A stretch of DNA of 64,000 nt from Nocardia colli (GTDB lineage: Bacteria; Actinomycetota; Actinomycetes; Mycobacteriales; Mycobacteriaceae). Shown piece by piece: positions 25,759-34,584 of the stretch. Numbering within the stretch: position 1 is the first letter of the stretch; every line of letters starts with the position of its first letter. Below the pieces are notes generated by a model. That model saw only the letters and a program-made list of their open reading frames with translations, had not been told where the DNA came from and searched no databases. The stretch spans positions 33,856 through 97,855 of the forward strand of contig NZ_VXLC01000040.1 in NCBI RefSeq assembly GCF_008704205.1. The letters run 5' to 3'. The position numbers and the translations under genes were made by a program.

Positions 25759-26355
25759 TCACCGAGCTCGGGTGGCGCACAGGTGTGCGGTGATCAGTGT
25801 TTCGAGCAGTACGTCGAGGTCCGGCCAGGGAAAGCTGGGGCGATCCTGGCGCAACGTGATCAGGCCGTGCATCGCGGCCCAGAGGCAGGTGGCGGTAGCG
25901 GTCGGATCCGCGCTGCCGCACGCCTCGACGGCATCCACTAGCCGACGGAAGACCGGCAGGCCTGGCAGCTGAGCATCGGTCGGCTCCCAACCGGGCGTGC
26001 CCGCTGTGCCGAACAGAACTCGGTAGTGGCCCGGATTCCGGAGGCCGTATTCGCAGTAGGCACGGCATATTCGGGCGAGGCGAGCAGGTCCGTCGGCCGC
26101 GTCCGCGACCGAAAGCGCGGTCCGCAGCTCGGCGAATCGAACCTCGTACACCGCCGTGAGCAGGTCGCGTCGATCGGCGAAGTGCAGATAGACACTCTGC
26201 GGCGCAATGCCCACCGCACGCGCCACGGCACGCAACGACAGCGCGTCCTGTCCATCCAGGGTTTCCAGCAATCCGCTCGCCGCGGCCACGATTTCGTCGC
26301 GCAGACGGGCACCGTCGCCGCGTCGATTGCGATTCCTGGAAGCTTTTGCCTGCAC
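25759..26355 (-). CDS. TetR family regulator with WHG-type C-terminal domain
   Basis: A 198-aa protein with the HTH RAVARAVGIAPQSVYLHFADRRDLL. The C-terminal part, with AMHGLITLR, is typical of actinobacterial TetR_C domains. GTG 26355 has TACCCT six nt upstream, so it is probably leaderless. It is divergent from the MBL-fold gene across a large inverted repeat and likely represses it. Confidence 0.87.
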   Translation of the reverse strand: MQAKASRNRNRRGDGARLRDEIVAAASGLLETLDGQDALSLRAVARAVGIAPQSVYLHFADRRDLLTAVYEVRFAELRTALSVADAADGPARLARICRAYCEYGLRNPGHYRVLFGTAGTPGWEPTDAQLPGLPVFRRLVDAVEACGSADPTATATCLWAAMHGLITLRQDRPSFPWPDLDVLLETLITAHLCATRAR

Positions 26356-26370
26356 CTTGACAGGGTAACA

Positions 26371-26410
26371 AGACGAGTGTCCACTTAATAGTATCAGTAG
26401 ACAGCCGTCT
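26371..26410. promoter_or_regulatory. large inverted-repeat operator between TetR and MBL-fold genes
   Basis: Arms 26371-26385 (AGACGAGTGTCCACT) and 26396-26410 (AGTAGACAGCCGTCT) pair at 12 of 15 positions around a 10-bp AT-rich spacer. The repeat is centred in the 69-bp divergent region, so one repressor dimer pair would cover both promoters. Confidence 0.6.
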
Positions 26411-26424
26411 GGTTAGGAATCTCT

Positions 26425-27171
26425 ATGTCCGTCAGCGTGACTCGCATCGTCCACGCCAGCGTCCTGCTCGATTTCGGTGGCGCCAGAATCCTCACCGATC
26501 CCTGGTTTTCCGAGCGCCCCTTCTACCACCAGGGCGAGCCGCGCAGCATCGCCACCGCGGCCGACCTGCCCGAGCTGGCAGGCATTGCGATCAGCCACGC
26601 CCATTACGACCATTGCGACCTGAACGCGCTGCGTGCTTACCCGGACAAAAACGTCCCGTTCGCGGTCGTACGCGGACTCGCAAAAGCGGTACACGCGGCC
26701 GGATTCAGCAATGTGATCGAGCTGGATCCATGGCAGCGAACCCAGCTCGGCCCAGTCGAGGTGACCGCCACACCCGCCAGCCACGGCGTCCCCGAAATCA
26801 CTTTCGTCCTGCGCGCCGACAACCACAGCGTCTTCTTCGGCGCCGACACCCTGCGCATCGCCGAACTAGACGACATCGCTCAGCGCTTCCCCACGGTGGA
26901 CTTGGCCCTGCTCCCCATCAACGGCCTGCGCATCCGTCCCGCCTTCAACCGCAAGGTAGTGATGGACGCCGCCGACGCCGCCGACCTCACCCGCGCCCTG
27001 CGCCCCCGCCTGGCGGTCCCCATCCACTACGCCTTCACCAGCGGTCCCCTCGGTGACCGCGTGATGACCAAAGCGACCCGAGACCCCGCGCGGTACCGCG
27101 ACGCCGCCGCCGACCTGGCCCCCGACACCACCGTGCACATTCTCCCGCCCGGCCGGTCATTGCGCCTCTGA
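26425..27171 (+). CDS. MBL-fold metallohydrolase (UlaG/NAPE-PLD-like)
   Basis: A 248-aa beta-lactamase-fold hydrolase. The zinc motif HAHYDH is at residues 58-63, followed by ATPASHGVPE, GADTLRI and a final His in VPIHYAFTSG. The substrate is unknown. Members of this branch cleave lactones or phosphodiesters. ATG 26425 is preceded by AGGA. It is divergent from, and probably controlled by, the TetR at 25759-26355. Confidence 0.87.
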   Translation: MSVSVTRIVHASVLLDFGGARILTDPWFSERPFYHQGEPRSIATAADLPELAGIAISHAHYDHCDLNALRAYPDKNVPFAVVRGLAKAVHAAGFSNVIELDPWQRTQLGPVEVTATPASHGVPEITFVLRADNHSVFFGADTLRIAELDDIAQRFPTVDLALLPINGLRIRPAFNRKVVMDAADAADLTRALRPRLAVPIHYAFTSGPLGDRVMTKATRDPARYRDAAADLAPDTTVHILPPGRSLRL

Positions 27172-27217
27172 GTCATCGAGCGAGCCGGCCGGAATCCGCC
27201 GCGGCCGATACCGAGGG

Positions 27218-28036
27218 TCAGCTTCCGGTCGCGACCGGTCGCTTCGGATCGTTCGACCACTGCGACCAGGAACCCGGGTACAGCGCCGCCTCGATACCGA
27301 CGACGGCGAGCGCCGCGACCTGATGGGCCGCGGTCACGCCGGAGCCGCAGTAGACCGCGACCGGTTCCGCGGTGAATCCGGCGAACCGGTCACGCAGTTC
27401 GGCCGGGGCCCGGAAACGCCCGTTGGCGTCGAGGTTTTCGGCGGTCGGGGCGCTGATCGCGCCGGGGATGTGCCCGGCCCGCGGGTCGATCGGCTCGATC
27501 TCGCCGCGGTAGCGCTCGCCCGCGCGGGCATCGAGCAGCACGCCGCGCCAGCGGGCGGCCGCGTCGGCATCGATGACCTTCAGGTGGCCCGGGCTCAGTT
27601 CGACATCGCCGGGTTCCGGATCGGGCTCGGTGCCGGTGGCGAGCTCGTCGCCGGAGTTCGTCCAGCCGGGCAGTCCGCCGTCGAGGATGCGCACGTCGGC
27701 GATGCCCGCCCAGCGCAGCAGCCACCAGGCGCGGGCCGCGGCCATGCCGCCGGTCGCGTCGTAGACCACCACCGGGTCACCGTTGCGGATGCCCCAGCTG
27801 CGCGCACATCGCTGCAACTGCGCGATGTCCGGCAGCGGATGCCTGCCGCGGGCCGGCGAGGGCGGCGCGGCCAGCTCGGTCTCCATGTCGACGAAGACCG
27901 CGCCAGGGATGTGGCCGTCCAGATAGTGTTGCGGGCCGTCCGGGTCACCCAGCGCCCAGCGGACGTCCAGCAGGCGAACCCGCTTGTCCGGCAACGCCTC
28001 CCGAAGCTCCACCGGCGAGATCAGTACCGCGCTCAA
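27218..28036 (-). CDS. thiosulfate/3-mercaptopyruvate sulfurtransferase
   Basis: A 272-aa two-domain rhodanese. The inactive N-terminal domain has LLDVRWALGDPDGPQHYLDGHIPGA-like motifs. The C-terminal domain has the active-site loop CGSGVTA, which favours mercaptopyruvate/thiosulfate sulfurtransferases of the SseA type. It transfers sulfane sulfur to cyanide or thiols in the cytoplasm. The start is a rare TTG (28036), but AGGAG lies 6 nt before it. The 251-bp gap upstream (28037-28287) contains only the divergent promoters. Confidence 0.88.
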   Translation of the reverse strand: MSAVLISPVELREALPDKRVRLLDVRWALGDPDGPQHYLDGHIPGAVFVDMETELAAPPSPARGRHPLPDIAQLQRCARSWGIRNGDPVVVYDATGGMAAARAWWLLRWAGIADVRILDGGLPGWTNSGDELATGTEPDPEPGDVELSPGHLKVIDADAAARWRGVLLDARAGERYRGEIEPIDPRAGHIPGAISAPTAENLDANGRFRAPAELRDRFAGFTAEPVAVYCGSGVTAAHQVAALAVVGIEAALYPGSWSQWSNDPKRPVATGS

Positions 28037-28287
28037 CCCAGGCTCCTAGTCCAGTAATCGCACCTTCGCGCACCGAATACCCACCACCCTACGCATCTGA
28101 GCTGCGCAATGTGGCTGCACCCCAGCGCTACTCGCCGGTAAGAACGGCCGGGACGGGCGATCGGACCGCCAGGTCGCCGGGCAATGCGCCGCGGTGAACG
28201 CCCTGGTCGCGATCATTCGGCAATTCGGTCCAGTTTCGGCCGACTGGCCCGTGACGGACCAGTCCAGTTGCGGGCAGGATCGCCACA

Positions 28288-29508
28288 ATGTCGAACGTTT
28301 CCCCGGCCACCGCGGCGCCCGCCGAGCCGGAATCCCCCGTTGCCCCCGAGGCCGGGCGCGCCCAGGCGATCGGCGCGGGCGTCGTCACCGCGCTGGTGGG
28401 TTTCACCAGCTCGTTCGCCGTGGTGTTGAGCGGACTGAACGCGGTCGGCGCGAACGCGGCCCAGGCCGCCTCCGGGTTGCTCGCGCTGTGCGTGACGCAG
28501 GCGATCGGCATGGTGCTGCTCAGTTACCGATACCGGATGCCGATCACGCTGGCCTGGTCCACGCCCGGCGCGGCGCTGCTGGCGAGCACCGGCGCGGTGG
28601 CAGGGGGCTGGCCCGCCGCGGTCGGCGCGTTCGCGATCGCCGGGGTGTTGATCGTGATCACCGGCGTGTGGCAGCGGCTGGGCCGGCTGGTGGCCGCGAT
28701 TCCGGTGGAGATCGCGCAGGCCATGCTGGCCGGCGTGCTGCTGCCGCTGTGCCTGGCGCCGGTGAAGGCGGTGCCGGCCAGCCCGGCGGTGGTGATTCCG
28801 GTGATCCTGGTATGGCTGGTGCTGCAACGAGTGGCCAAGCGCTGGGCGGTGATCGCGGCGTTCGGCACGGCGGCCGTCGGCTCCGGCATCAGTATTGCCG
28901 TGCAGCACAAGCATCTCGACTTCGCCGCGATGGTGCCCTCGGTGGAACTGACGCTGCCGCAATGGAATTGGCAGGCGATGATCGGCGTCGCGATACCGCT
29001 CTACATCGTCACCATGGCGTCGCAGAACATCCCCGGCACCGCGGTCATGAAATCCTTTGGCTACCAAGTCCCTTGGCGGGCCGCGATGACCGTCACCGGC
29101 ATCGGCACGATCATCGGCGCGGCCGCGGGCGGGCACGCGATCAATCTGGCCGCGATCAGCGCCGCCCTCTCGGCCGCCCCGTCGGCGCACCCCGACCCGA
29201 AGAAGCGCTGGATCGCTACCTTCACCTCGGGCGTCATCTACTTCGTCGTCGCCCTCGGCTCGGCCGCTCTGGTCACCTTCATCGCCGTCGCACCCAGGGG
29301 TGTCCTGGAAACCGTTGCGGGCCTTGCCCTTCTGGCCACGCTCGCCGCAGCGTTGACCGGCGCCCTCAGCTCCGAAAAACACCGCGAGGCGGGCATCATC
29401 ACCTTCCTGATCGCCGCCTCCGGGGTAGGTTTCCTCGGCATCGGCGCCGCCTTCTGGGCGCTCATCGCGGGACTGGTGGTCCGCAGGGTGCTCGCTCTGC
29501 GCGACTGA
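28288..29508 (+). CDS. BenE-family benzoate/H+ symporter-like transporter
   Basis: A 406-aa polytopic membrane protein of about 12 segments. The motifs GFTSSFAVVLSGLNAVGA and YRMPITLAWSTPGAALLAS are characteristic of BenE. ATG 28288 follows AGGA. No benzoate-degrading genes lie in this window, so the real substrate is uncertain. It converges on the NCS2 permease gene. Confidence 0.88.
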   Translation: MSNVSPATAAPAEPESPVAPEAGRAQAIGAGVVTALVGFTSSFAVVLSGLNAVGANAAQAASGLLALCVTQAIGMVLLSYRYRMPITLAWSTPGAALLASTGAVAGGWPAAVGAFAIAGVLIVITGVWQRLGRLVAAIPVEIAQAMLAGVLLPLCLAPVKAVPASPAVVIPVILVWLVLQRVAKRWAVIAAFGTAAVGSGISIAVQHKHLDFAAMVPSVELTLPQWNWQAMIGVAIPLYIVTMASQNIPGTAVMKSFGYQVPWRAAMTVTGIGTIIGAAAGGHAINLAAISAALSAAPSAHPDPKKRWIATFTSGVIYFVVALGSAALVTFIAVAPRGVLETVAGLALLATLAAALTGALSSEKHREAGIITFLIAASGVGFLGIGAAFWALIAGLVVRRVLALRD

Positions 29509-29518
29509 CCCGGGCCGG

Positions 29519-30931
29519 TCAGGCGGGCGCCGGAGCGGACGGGGTCGGAGTGGCCCTGTCGCGGTGGGCTTTTGGCTCGGTGCCGGTCGGATGCTCGACT
29601 GTTGTCGGGATGGAACCGCTTCGCGCGAGCACGCCCAGTTTGGTGTGGTTGAAGAGCAGGTTGAGTGTGAAAGCTGTTACCGCGCCGAGGGTTATGCCGC
29701 TGGTCAGCAGGATCTGCGCGGAGGAAGAGAAGTGGACGAACATGTCCTTCGCCATCACCGGCAGCAGGCCCACACCGAGCGCGGTGGCGACGATGGTCGC
29801 GTTGACCCGGTCGGCGAGATCGGCTTTACGCAGGGTGTCGATGCCGACGATGGCGATCGTGGCGAACAGCACCAGCCCGACGCCGCCCACCACCGGCTGC
29901 GGCACCGCCGCGACGATCGCGCCGAAACGGGGCAACAGCCCGAGCAGGACCAGGATCGCGCCGCTGGTGGCGGTGACGTAGCGGCTGAAGACCCGGGTGG
30001 CGGCGACAGCGCCGACGTTCTGGTTGAAGATCGTGTCGACGAACGCGGTGAACACGCCGCCGAGCACGCCGGAGAGTCCGTCGCCGACCAGGCCACGCGC
30101 CAAATCGCCCTTGCTGATCGGCTTTCCGGTGATCTCGCTGATCGCCAGCATGCTCGCCGTCGACTCGGCGAACACCACCGCCATCACCACGCTCATCGCG
30201 ACCACCCCGGTGATCGGGAACTCCGGCGCGCCGAAATGGAACGGTTTCGGCAGGCCGACCCAGGCGGCCCCGCCGATCCCTCCGGTATTGATCAAACCCA
30301 TCGGGGCGGCGATCACGATCCCGACCACCAGCCCGATCAGCACCCCGAGCTGGGCGACCATGCCGCGGCCGAGGCACATGAACCCGACCGCGATCACGAA
30401 GACGACCGCCGCGAGGCCGATATGCGACGGCGCGGCGAAGTCCGGCGCCGCCGGGTTGTTGCCGATGATCAGCCCGCCCGCCACCCCGATCAGCGAAACC
30501 CCGACCACGGTGAGCACCGTCCCGGTGACCAGCGGCGGAAAGAACCGGACCAGGCGCGCGAACGGATACGCCAGCGCGACGCCCACAACACCGCCGATCA
30601 TCATCGACCCATACACCGCAGGGAGCCCGTACTCCTTGGCGATCAGGATCATCGGATCGAGCCCGATGAACGTGGCCCCGCAGATGATCGGCAACCGCGC
30701 ACCCGCGAGCTTCGCCACACCCAGGCTCTGCACCAGCGTGATCACCCCCGCGATCAGCAGATCCGCGCTGATCAGCACCCCGATGGTGGCCCGATCCAGC
30801 CCCGCCGCCGCCCCGAACACCAGCGGCACCGTGATGCACCCGGTGTACATGATCAGCACGTGCTGAATCCCGAAGGTGAGCTGCCGCCCGAACGGCAACC
30901 GGGTATCGACGAGATGCGCTGTCTCTGCCAT
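29519..30931 (-). CDS. NCS2-family nucleobase (xanthine/urate) permease
   Basis: A 470-aa transporter of about 14 membrane segments. It has QHVLIMYTGCITVPL near the N-terminus and the signature region VFAESTASMLAISEITGKPI, and later QNVGAVAATRVFSRYV with the family's conserved QN-G. Members carry xanthine, uric acid or uracil with protons or Na+. The Pro-rich C-terminal 35 residues are a disordered tail. It is monocistronic. Confidence 0.88.
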   Translation of the reverse strand: MAETAHLVDTRLPFGRQLTFGIQHVLIMYTGCITVPLVFGAAAGLDRATIGVLISADLLIAGVITLVQSLGVAKLAGARLPIICGATFIGLDPMILIAKEYGLPAVYGSMMIGGVVGVALAYPFARLVRFFPPLVTGTVLTVVGVSLIGVAGGLIIGNNPAAPDFAAPSHIGLAAVVFVIAVGFMCLGRGMVAQLGVLIGLVVGIVIAAPMGLINTGGIGGAAWVGLPKPFHFGAPEFPITGVVAMSVVMAVVFAESTASMLAISEITGKPISKGDLARGLVGDGLSGVLGGVFTAFVDTIFNQNVGAVAATRVFSRYVTATSGAILVLLGLLPRFGAIVAAVPQPVVGGVGLVLFATIAIVGIDTLRKADLADRVNATIVATALGVGLLPVMAKDMFVHFSSSAQILLTSGITLGAVTAFTLNLLFNHTKLGVLARSGSIPTTVEHPTGTEPKAHRDRATPTPSAPAPA

Positions 30932-31011
30932 ACCTAAAGAACTAGTCGGTCTTCTTTACATCGAGCGCCCCCAATGTTTCCCCCGCGTGACATCACACCT
31001 ATATCTCAGGC

Positions 31012-31818
31012 TCAGCTTTGCAGGGCGGCCTGGAAGCGGCGCATGCCATCGAGCCAGCGGTCGTAGTCGGTGCCCTTGTAGCGGTACATCTTCAGCACCT
31101 CGGGGTGCGGGAGGATCAGGAAGTGTTCGGCTTCGACGCCGGCGGTGATGACCTCGGCTACCTCGTCCGGGGAGAGGACCGCACCGGCGGTTTTGACCGC
31201 CTTCACGGCGAGTTCGGCTTCGGCGGCGTGCTCTGCGGGGACCAGGCCGCCGTTGAGCAGTTGGGTGTCGACACCCATCGGGCAGATGCAGCTCACGCGA
31301 ATGCCCTTGTCTCCGTAGGTGACCGACAGCCACTCCGCGAAGCCGACGGCGGCGTGCTTGGAGACCGCATACGGCGCGGAACCGAGCTGGGTGAGCAGCC
31401 CAGCCGCCGACGCGGTGGTCACGAAGTAACCGGTCCCGCGTTCCAGCCAACCGGGAACCAGCAGCCGCGCAGCCCGAACATGGGCAAGAACGTTGACCTC
31501 CAGCGCAGCCGCCCACTGTGCGTCAGTGCTGTCGAGCCCGGCGCCACCGCCGATGCCCGCATTCGCGAAATACAGGTCCACCGGGCCGAATTCGGCCTCA
31601 GCGCGCTCGATCAGTCCGCGAATCACCTGCTCGTCCGCGACATCGCCGCCGACCGCAACCGCTGCGGCACCGAGGGATTCGGCAACCTGGGCCGCTCCGT
31701 CGGCATCGAGGTCGGCAAGCACCACCCGCGCGCCATCGGCCACCAGCTTGCGGGCGAGCGCCGCCCCGATCCCCGCGCCGGCCCCCGTGACGATCGCAAC
31801 CTTGCCCGAAATCTCCAT
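31012..31818 (-). CDS. short-chain dehydrogenase/reductase
   Basis: A 268-aa classical SDR. The cofactor motif is TGAGAGIG at residues 11-18, the structural motif is NAG (FANAGIGGG), the catalytic Tyr-Lys is in YAVSKHA, and the preceding Ser is in TTASAAG. The tail MYRYKGTDYDRWLDGMRR is typical of actinobacterial SDRs of unknown substrate. TAGGGT six nt before the ATG suggests a leaderless transcript. Confidence 0.88.
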   Translation of the reverse strand: MEISGKVAIVTGAGAGIGAALARKLVADGARVVLADLDADGAAQVAESLGAAAVAVGGDVADEQVIRGLIERAEAEFGPVDLYFANAGIGGGAGLDSTDAQWAAALEVNVLAHVRAARLLVPGWLERGTGYFVTTASAAGLLTQLGSAPYAVSKHAAVGFAEWLSVTYGDKGIRVSCICPMGVDTQLLNGGLVPAEHAAEAELAVKAVKTAGAVLSPDEVAEVITAGVEAEHFLILPHPEVLKMYRYKGTDYDRWLDGMRRFQAALQS

Positions 31819-31833
31819 CCCCGCACCCTAGCT

Positions 31834-32325
31834 TCAGCTACCGCGCGATAGTCGATTCAGCAGCGGAGCGGTTCGCGGGCCGACCAATTCGCGCATCACC
31901 AGCGCCATGTTGGTCCGCTCCACGCCGGGAATCTTCAAGATCTGCCCGGCAATTCGATACAGATCGTCGGCGTCCCTGGCGACCACGCGCACGGTCAGAT
32001 CGGTGAGCCCGGTCATGCCGCACACCTCGGTCACCTCGGGCACTTCCGCGAGTTCGTCTACGACAGAATCCAATTGGTGCTGATCGACGACCACCGCGAC
32101 GAACGCCGCCAGCGGATAGCCGAGCGCGCGCGGCTGCACCCGGCGCTCGAAACTGCCGAGCACACCGCCGGCCTCCCAGCGCGAGAGCCGCGCCTGCACG
32201 GTGTTGCGGGACAGCCCGAGCCGGGCGGCCAGCTCCACGCCGGTGGCTCGCGGATTGGCGACCAGTTCCAGCAAGAGCCTGGCGTCGGTGGCGTCCAAGG
32301 TCACGTCGACGTTTTCTCTGGTCAT
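31834..32325 (-). CDS. Lrp/AsnC family regulator (probable bkd regulator)
   Basis: A 163-aa protein. The N-terminal HTH is VELAARLGLSRNTVQARLSRWE, followed by an AsnC ligand-binding domain with VTEVCGMTGLTDLTVRV. ATG 32325 has CATACT seven nt upstream, a weaker leaderless arrangement. It is divergent from the branched-chain 2-oxoacid dehydrogenase operon. In this family that layout (BkdR) means activation or repression in response to branched-chain amino acids. Confidence 0.85.
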   Translation of the reverse strand: MTRENVDVTLDATDARLLLELVANPRATGVELAARLGLSRNTVQARLSRWEAGGVLGSFERRVQPRALGYPLAAFVAVVVDQHQLDSVVDELAEVPEVTEVCGMTGLTDLTVRVVARDADDLYRIAGQILKIPGVERTNMALVMRELVGPRTAPLLNRLSRGS

Positions 32326-32460
32326 GCAACGCAGTATGACATTGCCAAAGGGGTAAGAATTGAGCATTCTGCGCATTCGCGTGTCGATCACTTGCGCACA
32401 TCGCATTATCGTGGATGCTGTGAGGTAGAGCACACCTGAATGGTGAGGAGGCGGCCACCG

Positions 32461-33573
32461 ATGCCAGACAAGGTCGAGTATCCGGTGCAATTGGTCCAGC
32501 CCGACGGTCGTCGTGTCCTCGATCGAGAACACGCCGCCCTGGTCGCCGACGTGGGCCAGGAAGAGCTACGCGCGCTCTACGAAGACATGGTCGTCACCCG
32601 GCGGATCGACACCGAGGCAACCGCGCTGCAACGGCAGGGCCAGCTCGGCCTGTGGGCCCCGCTGCTCGGCCAGGAGGCCACCCAGGTCGGTTCCGCGCAC
32701 GCCCTGCACCCCGACGACTACGTGTTCTGTAGCTATCGCGAGGCCGCCGTCGCCTACTGCCGCGGCGTGCATCCCACCGAGATCACCCGGCTCTGGCGCG
32801 GCGTCGCACACTCCTGCTGGGACCCGAACGCGGTCAACATGACCAACCCGAACATCATCGTCGGCTCGCAGGGCCTGCACGCGACCGGCTACGCCTTCGC
32901 CGCGCACCTGGACGGCGCCGAGATCGCGACCATCGCCTACTTCGGTGACGGCGCGAGCAGTCAGGGCGACATCGCCGAGGCGCTCGGCTTCGCGGCGAGC
33001 TGGAGCGCGCCGGTGGTGTTCCTGTGCCAGAACAATCACTGGGCGATCAGCGAACCGGTCCGGGTGCAGAGCCAGACCCCGATCGTGCGCCGGGCCTACG
33101 GCTACGGCATCCCCGGCGTGCAGGTGGACGGCAACGACGCGCTCGCGGTGCTCGCGGTGACCCGGCAGGCCGTGGCGCGCGCCCGCTCCGGCGGCGGGCC
33201 GTCGTTTATCGAGGCGCTCACCTACCGGATGGGCCCGCACACCACCGCCGACGACCCCACCCGCTACCGCGCGTCCGCGGAGACCGAGGAGTGGGCCCGC
33301 CGCGACCCGATCGACCGGCTGCGCAGGCTGCTGGAACGCGAATCGCTGTTCGACTACCACTTCGAGCGTCAGGTCGCCGAACACGCCGACGAGGTGGCCC
33401 GGCAGGTGCGCACCTCGACCATCGAGATGCCCAACCCCGAACCGATGGAACTGTTCGAGCACGTCTACACCACCCCGCACGCGCTCATCACCGAAGAGCG
33501 ACGGGAGTACGCGGAATACCTGGCTGGCGATCCCAGCGAGGCGGCCGCGCGACCGGAAGGAGTCCCTTCATGA
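32461..33573 (+). CDS. bkdA: branched-chain 2-oxoacid dehydrogenase E1 component, alpha subunit
   Basis: Thiamine diphosphate-dependent decarboxylase subunit of 370 aa. The TPP motif GDG...N is GDGASSQGDIAEALGF to QNNHWAIS. The phosphorylation-loop-like region is RMGPHTTADDPTRY. ATG 32461 follows GGAGG. It forms an operon with E1-beta (ATGA overlap) and E2, and makes acyl-CoAs such as isobutyryl-CoA from deaminated valine, leucine and isoleucine. No E3 gene is present, so dihydrolipoamide dehydrogenase must come from elsewhere. A generic pyruvate role is possible but less likely beside an AsnC regulator. Confidence 0.87.
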   Translation: MPDKVEYPVQLVQPDGRRVLDREHAALVADVGQEELRALYEDMVVTRRIDTEATALQRQGQLGLWAPLLGQEATQVGSAHALHPDDYVFCSYREAAVAYCRGVHPTEITRLWRGVAHSCWDPNAVNMTNPNIIVGSQGLHATGYAFAAHLDGAEIATIAYFGDGASSQGDIAEALGFAASWSAPVVFLCQNNHWAISEPVRVQSQTPIVRRAYGYGIPGVQVDGNDALAVLAVTRQAVARARSGGGPSFIEALTYRMGPHTTADDPTRYRASAETEEWARRDPIDRLRRLLERESLFDYHFERQVAEHADEVARQVRTSTIEMPNPEPMELFEHVYTTPHALITEERREYAEYLAGDPSEAAARPEGVPS

Positions 33574-34553
33574 TCACCACTTTCGCCGGCGCACTGAACA
33601 CCGGACTACGCCGCGCACTGGAGGACGACCCCAAAGTCATTCTCATGGGCGAGGACATCGGCCGCCTCGGCGGCGTCTTCCGGGTGACCGACGCGTTGCA
33701 GAAGGACTTCGGCAACAACCGGGTGGTCGACACCCCGCTGGCCGAATCCGGCATCATCGGAACGGCTTTCGGCATGGCACTGCGCGGCTACCGGCCGGTG
33801 TGTGAGATCCAGTTCGACGGATTCGTCTATCCCGCCTTCGATCAGATCGTCTCGCACGTTGCCAAGATCCACTATCGGACGCAGGGAAAGGTCAACGCGC
33901 CCATCACGATTCGTATCCCGTTCGGCGGCGGGATCGGCTCGGTGGAGCATCATTCGGAATCGCCGGAAGCTTATTTCGCGCACACCGCCGGGTTGCGGGT
34001 GATGACGCCGAGCAATCCCGCCGACGCGTATCTGATGATCCGCCAAGCGATTGCGCTGGATGATCCGGTGATCTTCTTCGAACCCAAGCGGCGTTACTGG
34101 GACAAGGCGGACGTCGATTTCCTCGCGCTCGATCGCGACGGCGGGCTGCCGCTCGATCGCGCCAGGGTGTGCACCGTCGGTACCGATGCCACCGTCGTCG
34201 CCTATGGCGGCACCGTGGCCACCGCGCTGTCCGCCGCGAAAATCGCGACGGAGGAAGGGCATTCGCTCGAGGTGATCGATCTGCGCAGTCTGTCGCCGAT
34301 CGATTTCGACACGATCGAGGAGTCGGTCGCCAAGACCGGCCGGCTGATCGTCACGCATGAGGCGCCCGTATTCGCCGGTCTCGGTGCGGAAATCGCGGCG
34401 CGGATCACCGAACGCTGCTTCTACCACCTGGAGGCGCCGGTGCTGCGCGTCGGCGGGTTCGACATCCCGTATCCGCCGGCCAAGCTGGAGAAGTTCCACC
34501 TGCCCGACCCCGACCGCATCCTGGCCGCGGTCGACCGAACGCTCGCCGCCTGA
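33570..34553 (+). CDS. bkdB: branched-chain 2-oxoacid dehydrogenase E1 component, beta subunit
   Basis: A 327-aa transketolase-like beta subunit. It has MGEDIGRLGGVFRVTDAL, the DTPLAESGIIGTAFGMAL block and the C-terminal VIDLRSLSPIDFDTI. It pairs with the alpha subunit to bind TPP at the interface. ATG 33570 overlaps the alpha-subunit stop and also has AAGGAG upstream. Confidence 0.9.
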   Translation: MITTFAGALNTGLRRALEDDPKVILMGEDIGRLGGVFRVTDALQKDFGNNRVVDTPLAESGIIGTAFGMALRGYRPVCEIQFDGFVYPAFDQIVSHVAKIHYRTQGKVNAPITIRIPFGGGIGSVEHHSESPEAYFAHTAGLRVMTPSNPADAYLMIRQAIALDDPVIFFEPKRRYWDKADVDFLALDRDGGLPLDRARVCTVGTDATVVAYGGTVATALSAAKIATEEGHSLEVIDLRSLSPIDFDTIEESVAKTGRLIVTHEAPVFAGLGAEIAARITERCFYHLEAPVLRVGGFDIPYPPAKLEKFHLPDPDRILAAVDRTLAA

Positions 34554-34584
34554 CCGCCGGTCCGTCGTAGTGAGAGGTGCCCAC

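Noticed and set aside
28288..30931. A benzoate/purine catabolic cluster
   Set aside because: Only the two transporter genes are present. No catabolic enzymes for either substrate lie nearby.
32440..32460. Upstream start for the E1-alpha gene
   Set aside because: The ATG at 32461 is 10 nt after GGAGG and fits the family N-terminus. The upstream GTG would place the ribosome site inside the gene.
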